Assembly: GCA_027080775.1 (NCBI GenBank)
Contig: JALWPV010000028.1
Span: 124,001 to 188,000, forward strand
Source of the DNA: Acidilobaceae archaeon
Lineage (GTDB): Archaea > Thermoproteota > Thermoprotei_A > Sulfolobales > Acidilobaceae
Length of the DNA: 64,000 nt
Direction: 5' to 3'
Shown here: positions 8,139 to 16,865 of the stretch, piece after piece
How positions within the stretch are numbered: the first letter of the stretch is position 1
How the letters are laid out: the number at the start of each line of letters is the position of its first letter
Position numbers and translations under genes: made by a program
Notes under the pieces: generated by a model
Told to the model about the DNA's origin: nothing
Seen by the model: the letters and a program-made list of their open reading frames with translations, nothing else
The model's database searches: none

Positions 8139-9085
8139 TGGTTGTTAGGATCCAGGATCTACCCAGGAGAAGGTATGGGATGCCCGGTAACGCCGCGTGC
8201 CCCGGATGCCCCGAGGCAATGGGGCTTAGGTACATCAAGATGGCTCTAGGGGACAATGTGGTACTAGTGATACCAGCTGGCTGTAGCAGCGTCATCCAGG
8301 GCATATGGCCGAAGTCCGGCATAAACTTCCCTATACTCAACATAGTATTCGCATCGGCCGCCTCAGCAGCAGCCGGCATGAAGGCTGCCTTCGAGATGAT
8401 GGGTAGGGATGACGTGCATGTCGTCGTGTGGGCCGGCGATGGAGGCACGGCTGATATAGGGTTCCAGAGTATGAGCGGCGCCGCGGAGAGGAATGACGAC
8501 ATAATATATATTGTAGCCGATAACGAGGCCTATATGAACACCGGGATCCAGAGGAGCGGCCTAACACCATACGGGGCCTGGACCACCACGACCCCGCTAG
8601 GCAAGAAGGAGCACAAGAAGAACCTACCCTTCATAATGATAGCCCACGACGTGCCCTACGTGGCTACCGCCAGTGTGGGCTACCCGCACGACTTCATAGA
8701 GAAGCTGAGGAAGGCCGCGAAGATAAGGGGCTTCAGGTACATACACCTCCACGCACCCGACCCAGTTGGCTGGAGGTTCGACCCGAGCCTGACGCCGAAG
8801 GTGGCGCAGCTCGCAGTGAAGACAGGCATGTGGCCCCTCTTCGAGTACGATAGAGGAGTCTTCAGGCTGAGCCCGTTCAGCAAGCCATACAAGGACCCCT
8901 CGAAGAGGACCCCGATAATAGAGTACCTCAAGCTCCAGGGCAGGTTCCGCCATATAATAGACAAGCCGGAGGAGATAAAGAAGCTAGAAGAGTACGTGGA
9001 CAGGCTATGGTACTGGATAGACGCCCTCGAGAAAGCATTCAACCCTTCCGAGAAGGCTAGGGAGCTACTCTCGCGGCACGCGTGA
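8138..9085 (+). CDS. porB: Pyruvate (2-oxoacid):ferredoxin oxidoreductase, beta subunit
   Basis: Beta chain binding the thiamine diphosphate through Mg2+. The GDGGTADIGFQSMSGAAERN..DNEAYMNTGIQRSG block is the TPP motif. CPGCPEAMG at the N-terminus supplies cysteines for an Fe-S cluster. The 315-residue length matches POR/VOR beta subunits rather than the two-subunit 2-oxoacid enzymes of Sulfolobus. Last gene of the operon. The C-terminus is followed by 101 non-coding bases before rpiA. Confidence 0.93.
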   Translation: MVVRIQDLPRRRYGMPGNAACPGCPEAMGLRYIKMALGDNVVLVIPAGCSSVIQGIWPKSGINFPILNIVFASAASAAAGMKAAFEMMGRDDVHVVVWAGDGGTADIGFQSMSGAAERNDDIIYIVADNEAYMNTGIQRSGLTPYGAWTTTTPLGKKEHKKNLPFIMIAHDVPYVATASVGYPHDFIEKLRKAAKIRGFRYIHLHAPDPVGWRFDPSLTPKVAQLAVKTGMWPLFEYDRGVFRLSPFSKPYKDPSKRTPIIEYLKLQGRFRHIIDKPEEIKKLEEYVDRLWYWIDALEKAFNPSEKARELLSRHA

Positions 9086-9186
9086 CGCCAACGCCTCGCC
9101 TCTCCCTCCAAGACTAACCTCCTGCCTGCACCCCCATTATTCTGGTAGTTCGGCTAGGGCCCCGCGACTCCTGCGGGTGTGGCGCC

Positions 9187-9903
9187 GTGGCCTGTAATGG
9201 TAAGGTGGAGGCTGCAAGGGGTTTAGTTAACGAGTTCTCCGATCATATCAGGGAGGCTAGGATCGTGGGGGTCGGTACTGGGTCTACGACTGCTTTAGCC
9301 CTGAGGGAGGCGGCTAGGCAGGGCCTCCTCGATGGTAAGGTGCTGGTGGCCTCCAGTATCTCCACAGCGTTGATGCTTGCGGATCTCGGCTTCAAGCCAG
9401 TAATGCCGCATGTGGTCTCAGGCATAGACTTCTACTTCGACGGTGCAGACGAGGTTGTGATCGACGGCCTCCACCTCCTCAAGGGTAGGGGGGGCGCCCT
9501 CCTTGGGGAGAAGATACTAGCCCACTCATCCACTATGAGGGTATACGTCGTGGATGACTCGAAGCTAGTTCCCAAGCTCGGGTCGAGGAGAGCCCTCCCA
9601 CTCGAGGTCACCCCATGGGCGCTAGCGCATGTGTTATCAGAGCTCAGAAGGCTAGGCTACAGCGCAGCCCCCAGGGTCTCAGGCGGGAAGGATAGCCCTG
9701 TTACTAGCGACTGGGGCGGGATAGTAGTTGACGTGGAGACGGGGCCCATGGAGGATCCCGCGGCGCTGGATTGTAGGCTCAAGTCGATACCGGGTGTAGT
9801 CGAGACCGGGATCTTCGTCGGGCTAGCTGATGCAGTCGTAGTAGGTAGCGCCAACTGTGGATACAGGGTCGTGTGGAGGGATAAGGGTGATCGGCGGCAA
9901 TAG
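9187..9903 (+). CDS. rpiA: Ribose-5-phosphate isomerase A
   Basis: Interconverts ribose 5-phosphate and ribulose 5-phosphate. Motifs in order: GVGTGSTTALAL (phosphate loop, about residues 27-38), GIDFYFDGADEV (catalytic Asp region), and KGRGGALLGEKILAHSS (Lys/Glu of the active site), followed by the VVDDSKLVPKLG block. The 238-residue length is usual. The GTG start is the first in-frame codon. The 3' end overlaps the SWIM gene. Confidence 0.93.
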   Translation: MACNGKVEAARGLVNEFSDHIREARIVGVGTGSTTALALREAARQGLLDGKVLVASSISTALMLADLGFKPVMPHVVSGIDFYFDGADEVVIDGLHLLKGRGGALLGEKILAHSSTMRVYVVDDSKLVPKLGSRRALPLEVTPWALAHVLSELRRLGYSAAPRVSGGKDSPVTSDWGGIVVDVETGPMEDPAALDCRLKSIPGVVETGIFVGLADAVVVGSANCGYRVVWRDKGDRRQ

Positions 9904-10282
9904 TCAGGACGTGCCCCCCGACATTGATGACATCCTATCGTCGGAGTCACCCAGTTCTGAGACCGTTAGAAGGGCTAGAGCCCTAGTGGCTCTGAGGAGG
10001 CTCGTGCGGATATGGAGCGATCCACCTATATACGTATCCATGAGTGAGCACGGCGACCACGTTGTAGTGAACGGCGTCTTCTGTAGCTGCGAGGCCTTCG
10101 AGCGCTCACTCCGCAGGGGCGGCGGGGGATGCTACCACGTCTGGGCAGCTAGACTCTACGGCAGCGAGGCTCCCAGGGTTAATCTCTCACCCGAACAGGC
10201 GTGGTCCGTTATATACGAGGTTGCAACAACAGGCTTCTCACTTACCTTAAGGAGAATACTCTTTGGTGGCGGGCGGGGCTAG
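9887..10282 (+). CDS. Small SWIM zinc-finger protein
   Basis: A 131-residue protein with a SWIM zinc motif, CSCEAFERSLRRGGGGCYHVWAARL in pattern C-x-C-xn-C-x-H. SWIM domains mediate DNA or protein contacts. In archaea, stand-alone SWIM proteins are linked to recombination factors such as RadA paralogs. The GTG at 9887 is chosen because GGAGGG lies just upstream. It overlaps the rpiA end by 17 bases, so the pair is probably co-transcribed. The specific partner is unknown. Confidence 0.75.
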   Translation: MIGGNSQDVPPDIDDILSSESPSSETVRRARALVALRRLVRIWSDPPIYVSMSEHGDHVVVNGVFCSCEAFERSLRRGGGGCYHVWAARLYGSEAPRVNLSPEQAWSVIYEVATTGFSLTLRRILFGGGRG

Positions 10283-10446
10283 TGTATAGCGTGCGCTAGG
10301 GCGATGATCACTGCGTATATTATGGATATTATGACTATGGTCATGGGGCTTACTCTAACCTTCTCCTCGTATTCGTCGTAGAATGATATAAGCCCAGCGG
10401 CCGTCATAGGGCCGCTCTGCCTCTTACTGCGCTTCCTGGAGGGCAC
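10279..10446 (-). CDS. secG: Preprotein translocase Sec61 beta subunit
   Basis: Small tail-anchored subunit of the SecYE-beta protein channel. The protein is about 55 residues: a basic N-terminus, SGPMTAAGLISFYDEYEE (the conserved archaeal Sec-beta box), KVRVSP, and one C-terminal membrane helix (TIVIISIIYAVIIALAHAI). The GTG at 10446 is used; an in-frame ATG at 10461 gives 60 residues. A TATA-like CTTTAAGCC lies about 30 bases upstream on this strand. It converges with the SWIM gene by four bases. Confidence 0.9.
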   Translation of the reverse strand: MPSRKRSKRQSGPMTAAGLISFYDEYEEKVRVSPMTIVIISIIYAVIIALAHAIH

Positions 10447-10551
10447 CTCGCATCCCCTCACGGGTAGTTGCTCTAAGGCTTAAAGCGGCTTCCCCTCGGG
10501 GCGACTCCCTTAAGCCCTTCGCTGCTCACGGCCTCCACGGTGGTGGTCGGC

Positions 10552-10866
10552 ATGGGGCTTGACGTCGAGTGTATGCAGGAGGCTATGAGGAGAGCTTACT
10601 ATGCCCGCGACTCACAGCGGGGCCTCTACGCCACCTTCGCTTGGTTTGTAGAGGAGGTTGGCGAGCTTGCCGAGGCGCTCTTGGGCAAGAGGGGTGACGA
10701 GGGTGTTGAGGAGGAGATAGCCGATGTTATGGCTTGGCTCCTTAGTATAGCTAATCTCGTCGGAGTTGATGTTGGTAAGGCTTTCGCTAGGAAGTATGGT
10801 GGCGACCTGGATGCGGTGGGGTGCCTAGCAGGACTTGAAGGTGTCCACCACTTCGGGCAGGGATGA
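10552..10866 (+). CDS. MazG-like nucleotide pyrophosphohydrolase
   Basis: A 104-residue all-helical NTP-PPase that would hydrolyse (d)NTPs to NMP and pyrophosphate as house cleaning. The metal-binding signature is visible as EEVGELAEAL followed by EEEIADVMAWLLSIAN (EExxE...ExxD). The ATG at 10552 has GGTGGTGG upstream; a GTG at 10540 is the alternative and fits a near-leaderless transcript from CTTAAGC near 10512. The 3' end overlaps the convergent GGGP synthase gene by 42 bases, so the last 13 or so residues are coded on both strands. Confidence 0.85.
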   Translation: MGLDVECMQEAMRRAYYARDSQRGLYATFAWFVEEVGELAEALLGKRGDEGVEEEIADVMAWLLSIANLVGVDVGKAFARKYGGDLDAVGCLAGLEGVHHFGQG

Positions 10867-11580
10867 GGGATCCTCCTCTACTAGAGTCCCGGTCACAAGA
10901 ATGTCGGCGCCCGCCCTGCCCAGGGCGCAGGCGGCCTCAGGGTTCTTCACACCGCCTCCAACCGCCACCATGGTATCGAGGCCTGCACGGTCTATCAGGG
11001 AGCGCGCCAGCGAGACCGCCTCGGGAGGCACAGGTCTAGGGGCCCCGCTGCCAGCCTCGAGGTATACTATCCTCGCACCCATCATAGCCCCAGCTAGGGC
11101 GTATGCCGCCGCTATGTCGGGCCTCTCGTACGGCACAGGCCTGGCGGCTCCAACATAGCCAGCGGCGCCGCCGTGCCCAACTATTATGTATGCAGTGGGG
11201 ATTGGCTCGAGACCCATCCTTAGAACAAGCGGCGCCCCTTGTAGCTGGGCACCGCTTAGGTAGTAGGGATCAATGCTGTTAAGCAGGTACATGAAGAGTA
11301 CGGCGTCCGCCTCCGCTGTGAGACCGTTTACATTTGATGGAAACAGGATCACCGGGAGGCTCGAGGCCTCCTTAGAGGCGCGCACGACCTCGGAGAGCCT
11401 GGGTTCTAGGACGCCTAGGCTCCCACCCACTAGTATGGCATCGCTGCCGGCATCGGCCGCACTTTTGGCTATGGTGGCTGCTTCCGGCGGTGTAGTCTTA
11501 TCGGGGTCTATGAGTGTGAAGTGCAGTCTAGTCCTCTTCCTTTTCTCCAGTAGAGCTTTCAGCACCCTCCCCATCGCCAT
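10825..11580 (-). CDS. Geranylgeranylglyceryl phosphate synthase
   Basis: Forms the first ether bond of archaeal membrane lipids from sn-glycerol 1-phosphate and geranylgeranyl diphosphate. TIM-barrel signatures are FTLIDPDKT, ILVGGSLGV, YLEAGSGAPRPV (product binding) and VAVGGGVKNPEAA/DILVTGTLVEE (phosphate binding). The 251-residue length fits. The ATG at 11580 or 11574 starts inside the 3' end of the upstream elf1 gene (about 50 bases of overlap), so the two are one transcription unit. Confidence 0.93.
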   Translation of the reverse strand: MAMGRVLKALLEKRKRTRLHFTLIDPDKTTPPEAATIAKSAADAGSDAILVGGSLGVLEPRLSEVVRASKEASSLPVILFPSNVNGLTAEADAVLFMYLLNSIDPYYLSGAQLQGAPLVLRMGLEPIPTAYIIVGHGGAAGYVGAARPVPYERPDIAAAYALAGAMMGARIVYLEAGSGAPRPVPPEAVSLARSLIDRAGLDTMVAVGGGVKNPEAACALGRAGADILVTGTLVEEDPSSLPEVVDTFKSC

Positions 11581-11941
11581 CCCCGGCCTCCTCAGCCAAG
11601 GCCTCGGCTAGAGCCTCAGCAAGCTCGTCACCAGCTTCCCCGGCCTCCTCGCCCTCCACCTGTGCCTCCCCAAGTTTGCCCTCGTAGGCCATATCTACTA
11701 CCTTGTTGTAGACGTCTATCCTCTCGTACAGCTCGGGTACCTCCAATTCGAGATACAAGCCGCAGCTGCCACACTTAACTATGGCCTTCTTAAAGCCCGG
11801 TTTGTCCTTCAGCTTCTCGAAGTCGATGGTAAGGGTGGGCTGCCCACAGATCGGGCACTCAAAGTAGCGTATCGAGGTCAGCTTCCTAGTCCTACGCACT
11901 CTCTTAATCTTCTTCCTTCTCCTCCTACCCAAATCCTGCAC
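11528..11941 (-). CDS. Elf1-type transcription elongation factor
   Basis: Homologue of eukaryotic Elf1, which binds elongating RNA polymerase. The N-terminus is strongly basic (GRRRRKKIKRVRRTRK), then a zinc ribbon with CPICG and CGSCG. The C-terminal half is an unusual long acidic Glu/Ala/Gly tail (from about residue 93), which is low complexity and lies partly over the start of the GGGP synthase gene. Archaeal Elf1 proteins often neighbour lipid or ribosomal genes; the link here is positional only. Confidence 0.82.
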   Translation of the reverse strand: MQDLGRRRRKKIKRVRRTRKLTSIRYFECPICGQPTLTIDFEKLKDKPGFKKAIVKCGSCGLYLELEVPELYERIDVYNKVVDMAYEGKLGEAQVEGEEAGEAGDELAEALAEALAEEAGDGDGEGAESSTGEKEED

Positions 11942-12066
11942 CAGCGGGACGCGTGTAGGATGGGAAGTTTTATCGCATTTGCCCCTATAGGGGGGTAGCC
12001 TCGAACTTGGGGAGGTTAACCCTAATAATCGACTGACCAGTGGAGTAGAGGCCTTGGCGGTGGCTC

Positions 12067-13314
12067 GTGGAGTTCAAGGTTAGGGATCTCAGCCTGGCGC
12101 CCCAGGGGCGCCTGCAGATTGAGTGGGCCGAAGCCCACATGCCTGTTGTCGTGGAGCTCCGCAGGAGGTACAGGGAGTCGAAGCCGCTAGCGGGTCTGAG
12201 GGTGTCTCTCTGCCTCCACGTCACTAAGGAGACGGCGGTCCTCGCTAGAACCCTCAAGGAGTGGGGGGGCGAGGTCTATCTAGTCCCTAGCAACCCCCTC
12301 TCCACACAGGATGATGTGGCGGCCGCGCTTGCCGAGGAGGGGATTCATGTCTACGCGTGGAGGGGGATGAACCCCGAGGAGTACGAGTGGGCGCTATCTA
12401 TAGCCGCATCCGTTGAGCCGAGTCTTGTAGTAGATGATGGAGGAGACTTACATGTATACATGCACGAGAAGGCCCCGGATAAGGCTAGAAACGTCATTGG
12501 GGGCACAGAGGAGACCACCACCGGTGTGATCCGAGAGAAGGCGTTAGAGCGCGAGGGGAGGCTCATGTACCCTATAATAGCGGTCAATAACGCGTTGACC
12601 AAGTACCTATTCGACAACAGGTATGGGACGGGTCAGAGCACGATAGACGGCATACTGAGGGCCACCAACATCCTGCTAGCCGGTAAGATAGCGGTGGTAG
12701 CCGGCTACGGATGGGTCGGCAGGGGGATAGCGAGCAGGCTCAGAGGAATGGGGGCCCGGGTTATCGTGACAGAGGTGGATCCCATAAGAGCACTCGAAGC
12801 AGTTATGGACGGCTTCTATGTTATGCCTATGGCCGAGGCCGCGAAGGTAGGCGACATATTCGTCACCGCCACGGGAGACCGCGACGTAATAAGACGCGAG
12901 CACATAGAGCTAATGAAGGATGGCGCCATACTAGCTAATGCGGGGCACTTTAATGTGGAGGTCAGCGTCTCTGACCTCGAGGAAATGAGTGTATCGAAGA
13001 GAAGGGTGAGGCCCAACCTCGAGGAGTACAAGCTCCCAGATGGCAGGCGGATATACCTCCTAGCCGAGGGGAGGCTAGTTAATCTAGTCGCGGCAGAGGG
13101 CCATCCAAGCGAAGTCATGGATATGAGCTTCGCTAACCAGGCACTCTCACTACTATACCTACTCGAGAACAAGGATAAACTAGAGAAGAGAGTCTATGAT
13201 GTACCGAGAGAGCAGGACGAGGAGGTTGCGAGGCTCAAGCTGCAGACGATGGGTATAGAGATAGACAGGCTGACACCAGAACAGGAGAAGTACCTAAGGA
13301 GCTGGAAGATCTAG
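12067..13314 (+). CDS. ahcY: Adenosylhomocysteinase
   Basis: Hydrolyses S-adenosylhomocysteine to adenosine and homocysteine, relieving product inhibition of methyltransferases. Landmarks: [16 protein letters not shown], the [11 protein letters not shown] substrate region, [28 protein letters not shown], and the NAD-binding [17 protein letters not shown] (about residues 212-228). The C-terminal [13 protein letters not shown] tail is typical of archaeal enzymes. 415 residues. The GTG start has GGCGGTGG a few bases upstream. Confidence 0.95.
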   Translation: MEFKVRDLSLAPQGRLQIEWAEAHMPVVVELRRRYRESKPLAGLRVSLCLHVTKETAVLARTLKEWGGEVYLVPSNPLSTQDDVAAALAEEGIHVYAWRGMNPEEYEWALSIAASVEPSLVVDDGGDLHVYMHEKAPDKARNVIGGTEETTTGVIREKALEREGRLMYPIIAVNNALTKYLFDNRYGTGQSTIDGILRATNILLAGKIAVVAGYGWVGRGIASRLRGMGARVIVTEVDPIRALEAVMDGFYVMPMAEAAKVGDIFVTATGDRDVIRREHIELMKDGAILANAGHFNVEVSVSDLEEMSVSKRRVRPNLEEYKLPDGRRIYLLAEGRLVNLVAAEGHPSEVMDMSFANQALSLLYLLENKDKLEKRVYDVPREQDEEVARLKLQTMGIEIDRLTPEQEKYLRSWKI

Positions 13315-13365
13315 GGGGGAGAGCGCTAAAGGAATAAACCCCCCAACAATAAGCAGGCATGCTGG

Positions 13366-13442
13366 GGGCCCGTAGCTCAGCCCGGTAGAGCGCCCGGCTC
13401 ATAACCGGGTGGTCGGGGGTTCAAATCCCCCCGGGCCCACCA
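13366..13442 (+). tRNA. tRNA with CAU anticodon, probably tRNA-Ile2
   Basis: A full cloverleaf with encoded CCA. The acceptor stem GGGCCCG pairs with CGGGCCC. The anticodon stem CCCGG/CCGGG holds loop CTCATAA, so the anticodon is CAU. The T arm is GGGGGTTCAAATCCCCC. The G1-C72 acceptor of isoleucine type, rather than the A1-U72 usual for initiators, suggests tRNA-Ile2, whose C34 becomes agmatidine by TiaS (also in this window). Elongator tRNA-Met cannot be excluded by eye. No intron is seen. GGAATAAAC about 28 bases upstream may be the promoter. Confidence 0.9.
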
Positions 13443-13596
13443 ATCGATAGCGTCACCTACCCAGGTTCTACTTCCACTACTGCTTGAAGGCATCAGTGTA
13501 GGCTCTAGTCTAGGTGAGACATCATTAAAAGGTGGAGACCGAGGGGCACGCTTAATATTTAAGAGAATCGTTAATCGAGGGAGAGGGGGTAGGATT

Positions 13597-15477
13597 TTAG
13601 GAGCCCTCCTGGCTTGGTCTAGCTCCCCCTTGGGCAGGTAGTCTCTCCATTCTTGCCAGGGCGACTTCGGCGTGCCTCGCCATCTCTCTTAGTATGTCTC
13701 TCTTGGAGATCACGCCTATGGCCCGGCCGTTCTCGTCAACTACCGGAACGCCGTCCACATTGTATTTCTTCATGAGTTCTATGGCCTTGAGCACGTCGTC
13801 GTCAGGCTTTACTGTCTCGGGGACGGGTGTGGTCACGTGTATCGCCAGGAGTGGCGCGACCTTTATGTATCTGGCTATTCTCCTGCCGGCTCTGACTAGC
13901 CTCCTAACCCATACTAGCCTCCTGCTCTTCCTAGCTGTGAGGGCGTCCTCATAGGCCATGAAGGGTAGGCGGTTGGCGGATACTACTCCATGGATCCTGG
14001 CTCCATCATAGACTGTGAGGGCGTCTAGGTTGAAGGTCTGCATCCTCCGTATTACATGAGCTAGGCTGTGGTGCGGGTGGACTACGCCGACGCGCCTCGG
14101 CATCATAAGGTTGGCAACCTGTAGCCTGCCAATCTGCGTGCGGGCATAGGCGCTGACTAGGTCGTCCTTCGTTATGAACCCCGTCACGTTGCCCTCATCA
14201 TCAACTACTATGGCTACGTCGCTCTTAGCGCGGACCATCTCGAGTGCGGCCTTCTCCAGGGGCTCGTCCTCGTGGACTCGCGGGATATCCTTGTTTATTA
14301 TGAAGTCTATGAAGAACTTATCGTAGATTCTCCTCCTCCATATGGGGCCCTTTATCGCTATAGCTTTCAGCATGTCCCATTTGGAGACGGCTCCCACTAT
14401 ACGGCCAGACTCATCGATGACTAGCAGGTAATCCGTCTTCCTACGCAGCATCTCCCTCCTAGCGTGCTCGACTGTATCGTTTATTGTTATAGACGGCATC
14501 GACAGCCTAGCTATGTCGCGGGCCCTTAGGCCGACAACCTTATAGGCCTCGGGCGCCTCAGCCTTCTCGACTTGCTGTAGAACCTGGGACTCGGATATGT
14601 ATTGTATCCTCTCCTCCGCTGTGAGGGGCTTCGGGGTCGGCACAGGTTTGACGGCGACTCTGCCTGGTTTCCTGCCCTCGAGATAGGCTCTCACTATGTC
14701 CGCCTGCGTCACGATACCAACTATTCTGCCCTGGTCGTCAACAACCGGCAGCATTGTGAAGTCGTTCTCAGCCATAACGCGCGCTACGTCCTCTACCCTG
14801 CTGTCGAGCCCAGCTACGACGACTCCACGGGTCATAATCCTCGATACCTTAGCTGGAGTAACTATCTTGCCAGCCTCTATCTCGCGGTGAAACCTCCACC
14901 TGCCTTTACGGATGAGGTCGAATGGTGTTATGATGCCTATGGGCCTGGGATCCTCCTTGCTCCTAACCACTATGAGGCCGGGCATCGCTCGGAGCACGAG
15001 TTTACTCCATACCTTGTTAATTCTGGTGTCAGGTGTCACTATGTACTCGTCGAGGTCCTCGGTTGTCACTATCTCCGAGATAGTCTCTGATCTAGGCAGG
15101 TAGCCCTGGCCTATGAGGTACCTGATCATATCTGCCATCGTCACTACCCCTACTAGTTTGCCGCTATCATCCACGACAGGGGCGCCCCAGACGCGGTGCT
15201 CAACCATCACCTTGTATGCCTTGGAGAGGTCGTCGTCCGGTCTTAGGATGGGGTAGTCCCTAGCGACGTCTATAGCTCTAAGCCTGCTCTTAGCGCTAGT
15301 TGGTATTATCGCCTCCAGCCTTGTAAGGAAGCCGAGAAGCCTCTCATCAACATCACTCTTAATGATTGGTATCACGCGTTCCTCCGTGGATCTGAATGCC
15401 GCCCTGGCGCTAAGTAGGGGTGTGTTAGGGTACGCCACCGCCTTTGGCTTGCGCATTATATCCCCTACTCTGGCCAT
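13597..15477 (-). CDS. Multi-CBS-domain protein (eight CBS motifs)
   Basis: A 626-residue protein built almost entirely of CBS motifs, eight in tandem (four Bateman modules). Each has the pattern VxPDDDLxxAxxxMxxxxVxGxPVVDExGxxxGVVTxxDI. CBS pairs bind adenosyl ligands (AMP, ATP, SAM) and act as energy or metabolite sensors; no catalytic domain is attached. The ATG at 15477 is chosen: it follows a TATA-like CTTTTAAACC and begins MARVGDIMRKP, which starts the first CBS motif. The frame is open 80 codons further upstream, but that part is not CBS-like. The partner protein is unknown. Confidence 0.88.
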   Translation of the reverse strand: MARVGDIMRKPKAVAYPNTPLLSARAAFRSTEERVIPIIKSDVDERLLGFLTRLEAIIPTSAKSRLRAIDVARDYPILRPDDDLSKAYKVMVEHRVWGAPVVDDSGKLVGVVTMADMIRYLIGQGYLPRSETISEIVTTEDLDEYIVTPDTRINKVWSKLVLRAMPGLIVVRSKEDPRPIGIITPFDLIRKGRWRFHREIEAGKIVTPAKVSRIMTRGVVVAGLDSRVEDVARVMAENDFTMLPVVDDQGRIVGIVTQADIVRAYLEGRKPGRVAVKPVPTPKPLTAEERIQYISESQVLQQVEKAEAPEAYKVVGLRARDIARLSMPSITINDTVEHARREMLRRKTDYLLVIDESGRIVGAVSKWDMLKAIAIKGPIWRRRIYDKFFIDFIINKDIPRVHEDEPLEKAALEMVRAKSDVAIVVDDEGNVTGFITKDDLVSAYARTQIGRLQVANLMMPRRVGVVHPHHSLAHVIRRMQTFNLDALTVYDGARIHGVVSANRLPFMAYEDALTARKSRRLVWVRRLVRAGRRIARYIKVAPLLAIHVTTPVPETVKPDDDVLKAIELMKKYNVDGVPVVDENGRAIGVISKRDILREMARHAEVALARMERLPAQGGARPSQEGS

Positions 15478-15689
15478 TAACCGGCACCTAGAGAGTGTCA
15501 CCTTGCACAGGTTTAAAAGAACCAGAGCGGGCGCGCCTGCCCACCAGGAGGCGGTTTGGGGCTCTGCCTTGCTCTCCGCGGCCCAATCCTTTATAGGGTC
15601 CCCATGCACCCTAGATGCCCTGGATGACTGTGAAAAGACGGGGGCCCTCCACTGAAGAATTTGCGCTAACGCAGAGGGGTGTAACAACG

Positions 15690-15965
15690 ATGCCGAGGTC
15701 GGCGGTGCTATGCCCAAACTGTAAGGTACCCATGGTATATGTGCAGGAGGTAGAACGGGTAGGTAATGAAAGGAGAATAGTAAGGTACTATAAGTGTCCA
15801 GCGTGTGGGGCTAAAATTATGGATGAGGTGTTAAAGGTTATCAGGATTAACGGTTCGGTAAAGCTAATCGCAGAACAAGCGACAGCTGGATTCGTCGAGG
15901 GGAATAGGCGCTCGGCATCGAGGCATTCAGGCCATCCGAAACGATCTGCGAGGCGTCCTAGGTGA
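15690..15965 (+). CDS. Small zinc-ribbon protein
   Basis: A 91-residue protein with a two-knuckle zinc ribbon (LCPNCK ... KCPACGAK) and a basic, serine/arginine-rich C-terminus, suggesting nucleic-acid binding. The ATG at 15690 is preceded by GAGGGGTG. An in-frame ATG at 15624 would fit a nearly leaderless transcript from the TATA-like CTTTATAG at 15589-15596 and adds 22 residues; the sequence does not settle which is used. Function unknown. Confidence 0.7.
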   Translation: MPRSAVLCPNCKVPMVYVQEVERVGNERRIVRYYKCPACGAKIMDEVLKVIRINGSVKLIAEQATAGFVEGNRRSASRHSGHPKRSARRPR

Positions 15966-16040
15966 TCGTCAGCCTAAATCCTTGTTCAAGGGTTTTTAAT
16001 ATACCTTCCAGCATTGTTGTGTTTCAGTGGTGGTCTGGCC

Positions 16041-16451
16041 GTGAGTTCGGGTCAAACGTCTAAGGAGGCTGTCTTCACAGATAAGGCTCCAAGGCCTGTA
16101 GGCCCATATAGCCAGGCTATAAGGGTTGGGGACTTCCTCTTCGTCTCAGGCCAGATACCTATTGACCCGTCAAGTGGAGAGCTGGTAAAGGGCGACTTTA
16201 GGGAGGCCGTTAAGCGTGTAATGGAGAATATAAAGGCCATAGTCGAGGCGGCGGGGGCAAGCATCAATGACGTGGTTAAGGTAACGGTTTACATCCGTGA
16301 CATATCCAGATTCCACGAGTTTAACGAGGTGTACTCGGAGTACTTCAAGGGCGTGCCTCCAGCACGTGTGGTAGTCGAGGTATCGAACCTGCCATTAAAC
16401 GCTGATGTCGAGGTTGAGGCTATAGCTTACGTTAGAGGGAGACAGCGCTAG
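16041..16451 (+). CDS. RidA/YjgF family enamine-imine deaminase
   Basis: A 136-residue protein of the Rid family, which hydrolyses reactive enamines or imines made by PLP enzymes. The core reads [45 protein letters not shown] and [13 protein letters not shown]; the conserved Arg of PPAR binds the substrate carboxylate. The GTG at 16041 is preferred over the TTG at 16014 because the family begins close to [12 protein letters not shown]. It ends four bases into the convergent gene. Confidence 0.93.
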   Translation: MSSGQTSKEAVFTDKAPRPVGPYSQAIRVGDFLFVSGQIPIDPSSGELVKGDFREAVKRVMENIKAIVEAAGASINDVVKVTVYIRDISRFHEFNEVYSEYFKGVPPARVVVEVSNLPLNADVEVEAIAYVRGRQR

Positions 16452-16771
16452 GGGGAGGGGGGAAGCGCGAGGCTGGCATGCCTGCTCACGAGCACCCTTA
16501 GAAGGCCAGCCTCCCAATCAGCTATCAGCTTGACGTAGCCTTCGTCAAGAGTAACATCGACCTCTAAGGGCCTACCCAGCTCGCGCCATGCCTCTCTCCA
16601 CCCCCCGAGCCTCTCCCAAGCCTCAACAGCTATTCTGTAAGCTAGGTGCCAATCGAGGCCCCCCAGACGAGTGTGGTCGAGTAACTCGCCACTCTCTATA
16701 TCGATGAGTAGTATAGCATAATCGCCTAAAGGCATGGATGAGGCTTCACGCAACTCTAGAGCCTCGCTCAT
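16448..16771 (-). CDS. Hypothetical protein, possibly roadblock-like
   Basis: A 107-residue protein not recognised with certainty. [12 protein letters not shown] followed by a long amphipathic helix and [29 protein letters not shown] resembles the strand-helix-strand order of Roadblock/LC7 domains, which regulate small GTPases, but this is weak. The ATG at 16771 has GGTGAGG five bases upstream; longer in-frame starts exist at 16783 and 16855. It is divergent from the VIT-like gene and converges with ridA by four bases. Confidence 0.55.
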   Translation of the reverse strand: MSEALELREASSMPLGDYAILLIDIESGELLDHTRLGGLDWHLAYRIAVEAWERLGGWREAWRELGRPLEVDVTLDEGYVKLIADWEAGLLRVLVSRHASLALPPSP

Positions 16772-16865
16772 ACTCCTCACCATAGCATCTATGGTAGCGG
16801 ATCTCTCATTCAGCGTTAGGATAAGTATCACCCAGGTATTCGATGCTATATTCAACCAAGACTAC

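Noticed and set aside
13483-13540. Possible C/D box sRNA downstream of the CAU tRNA (ATGATGT and CTGA on the minus strand)
   Set aside because: Only one imperfect C-like and one D-like box at a suitable distance; C' and D' boxes are missing.
14602-15090. Plus-strand frame inside the CBS gene
   Set aside because: Antisense of eight regular CBS repeats; the CBS reading is unambiguous.
15478-15717. N-terminal extension of the CBS protein by 80 codons
   Set aside because: No CBS pattern, and the promoter of the CBS gene lies within it.
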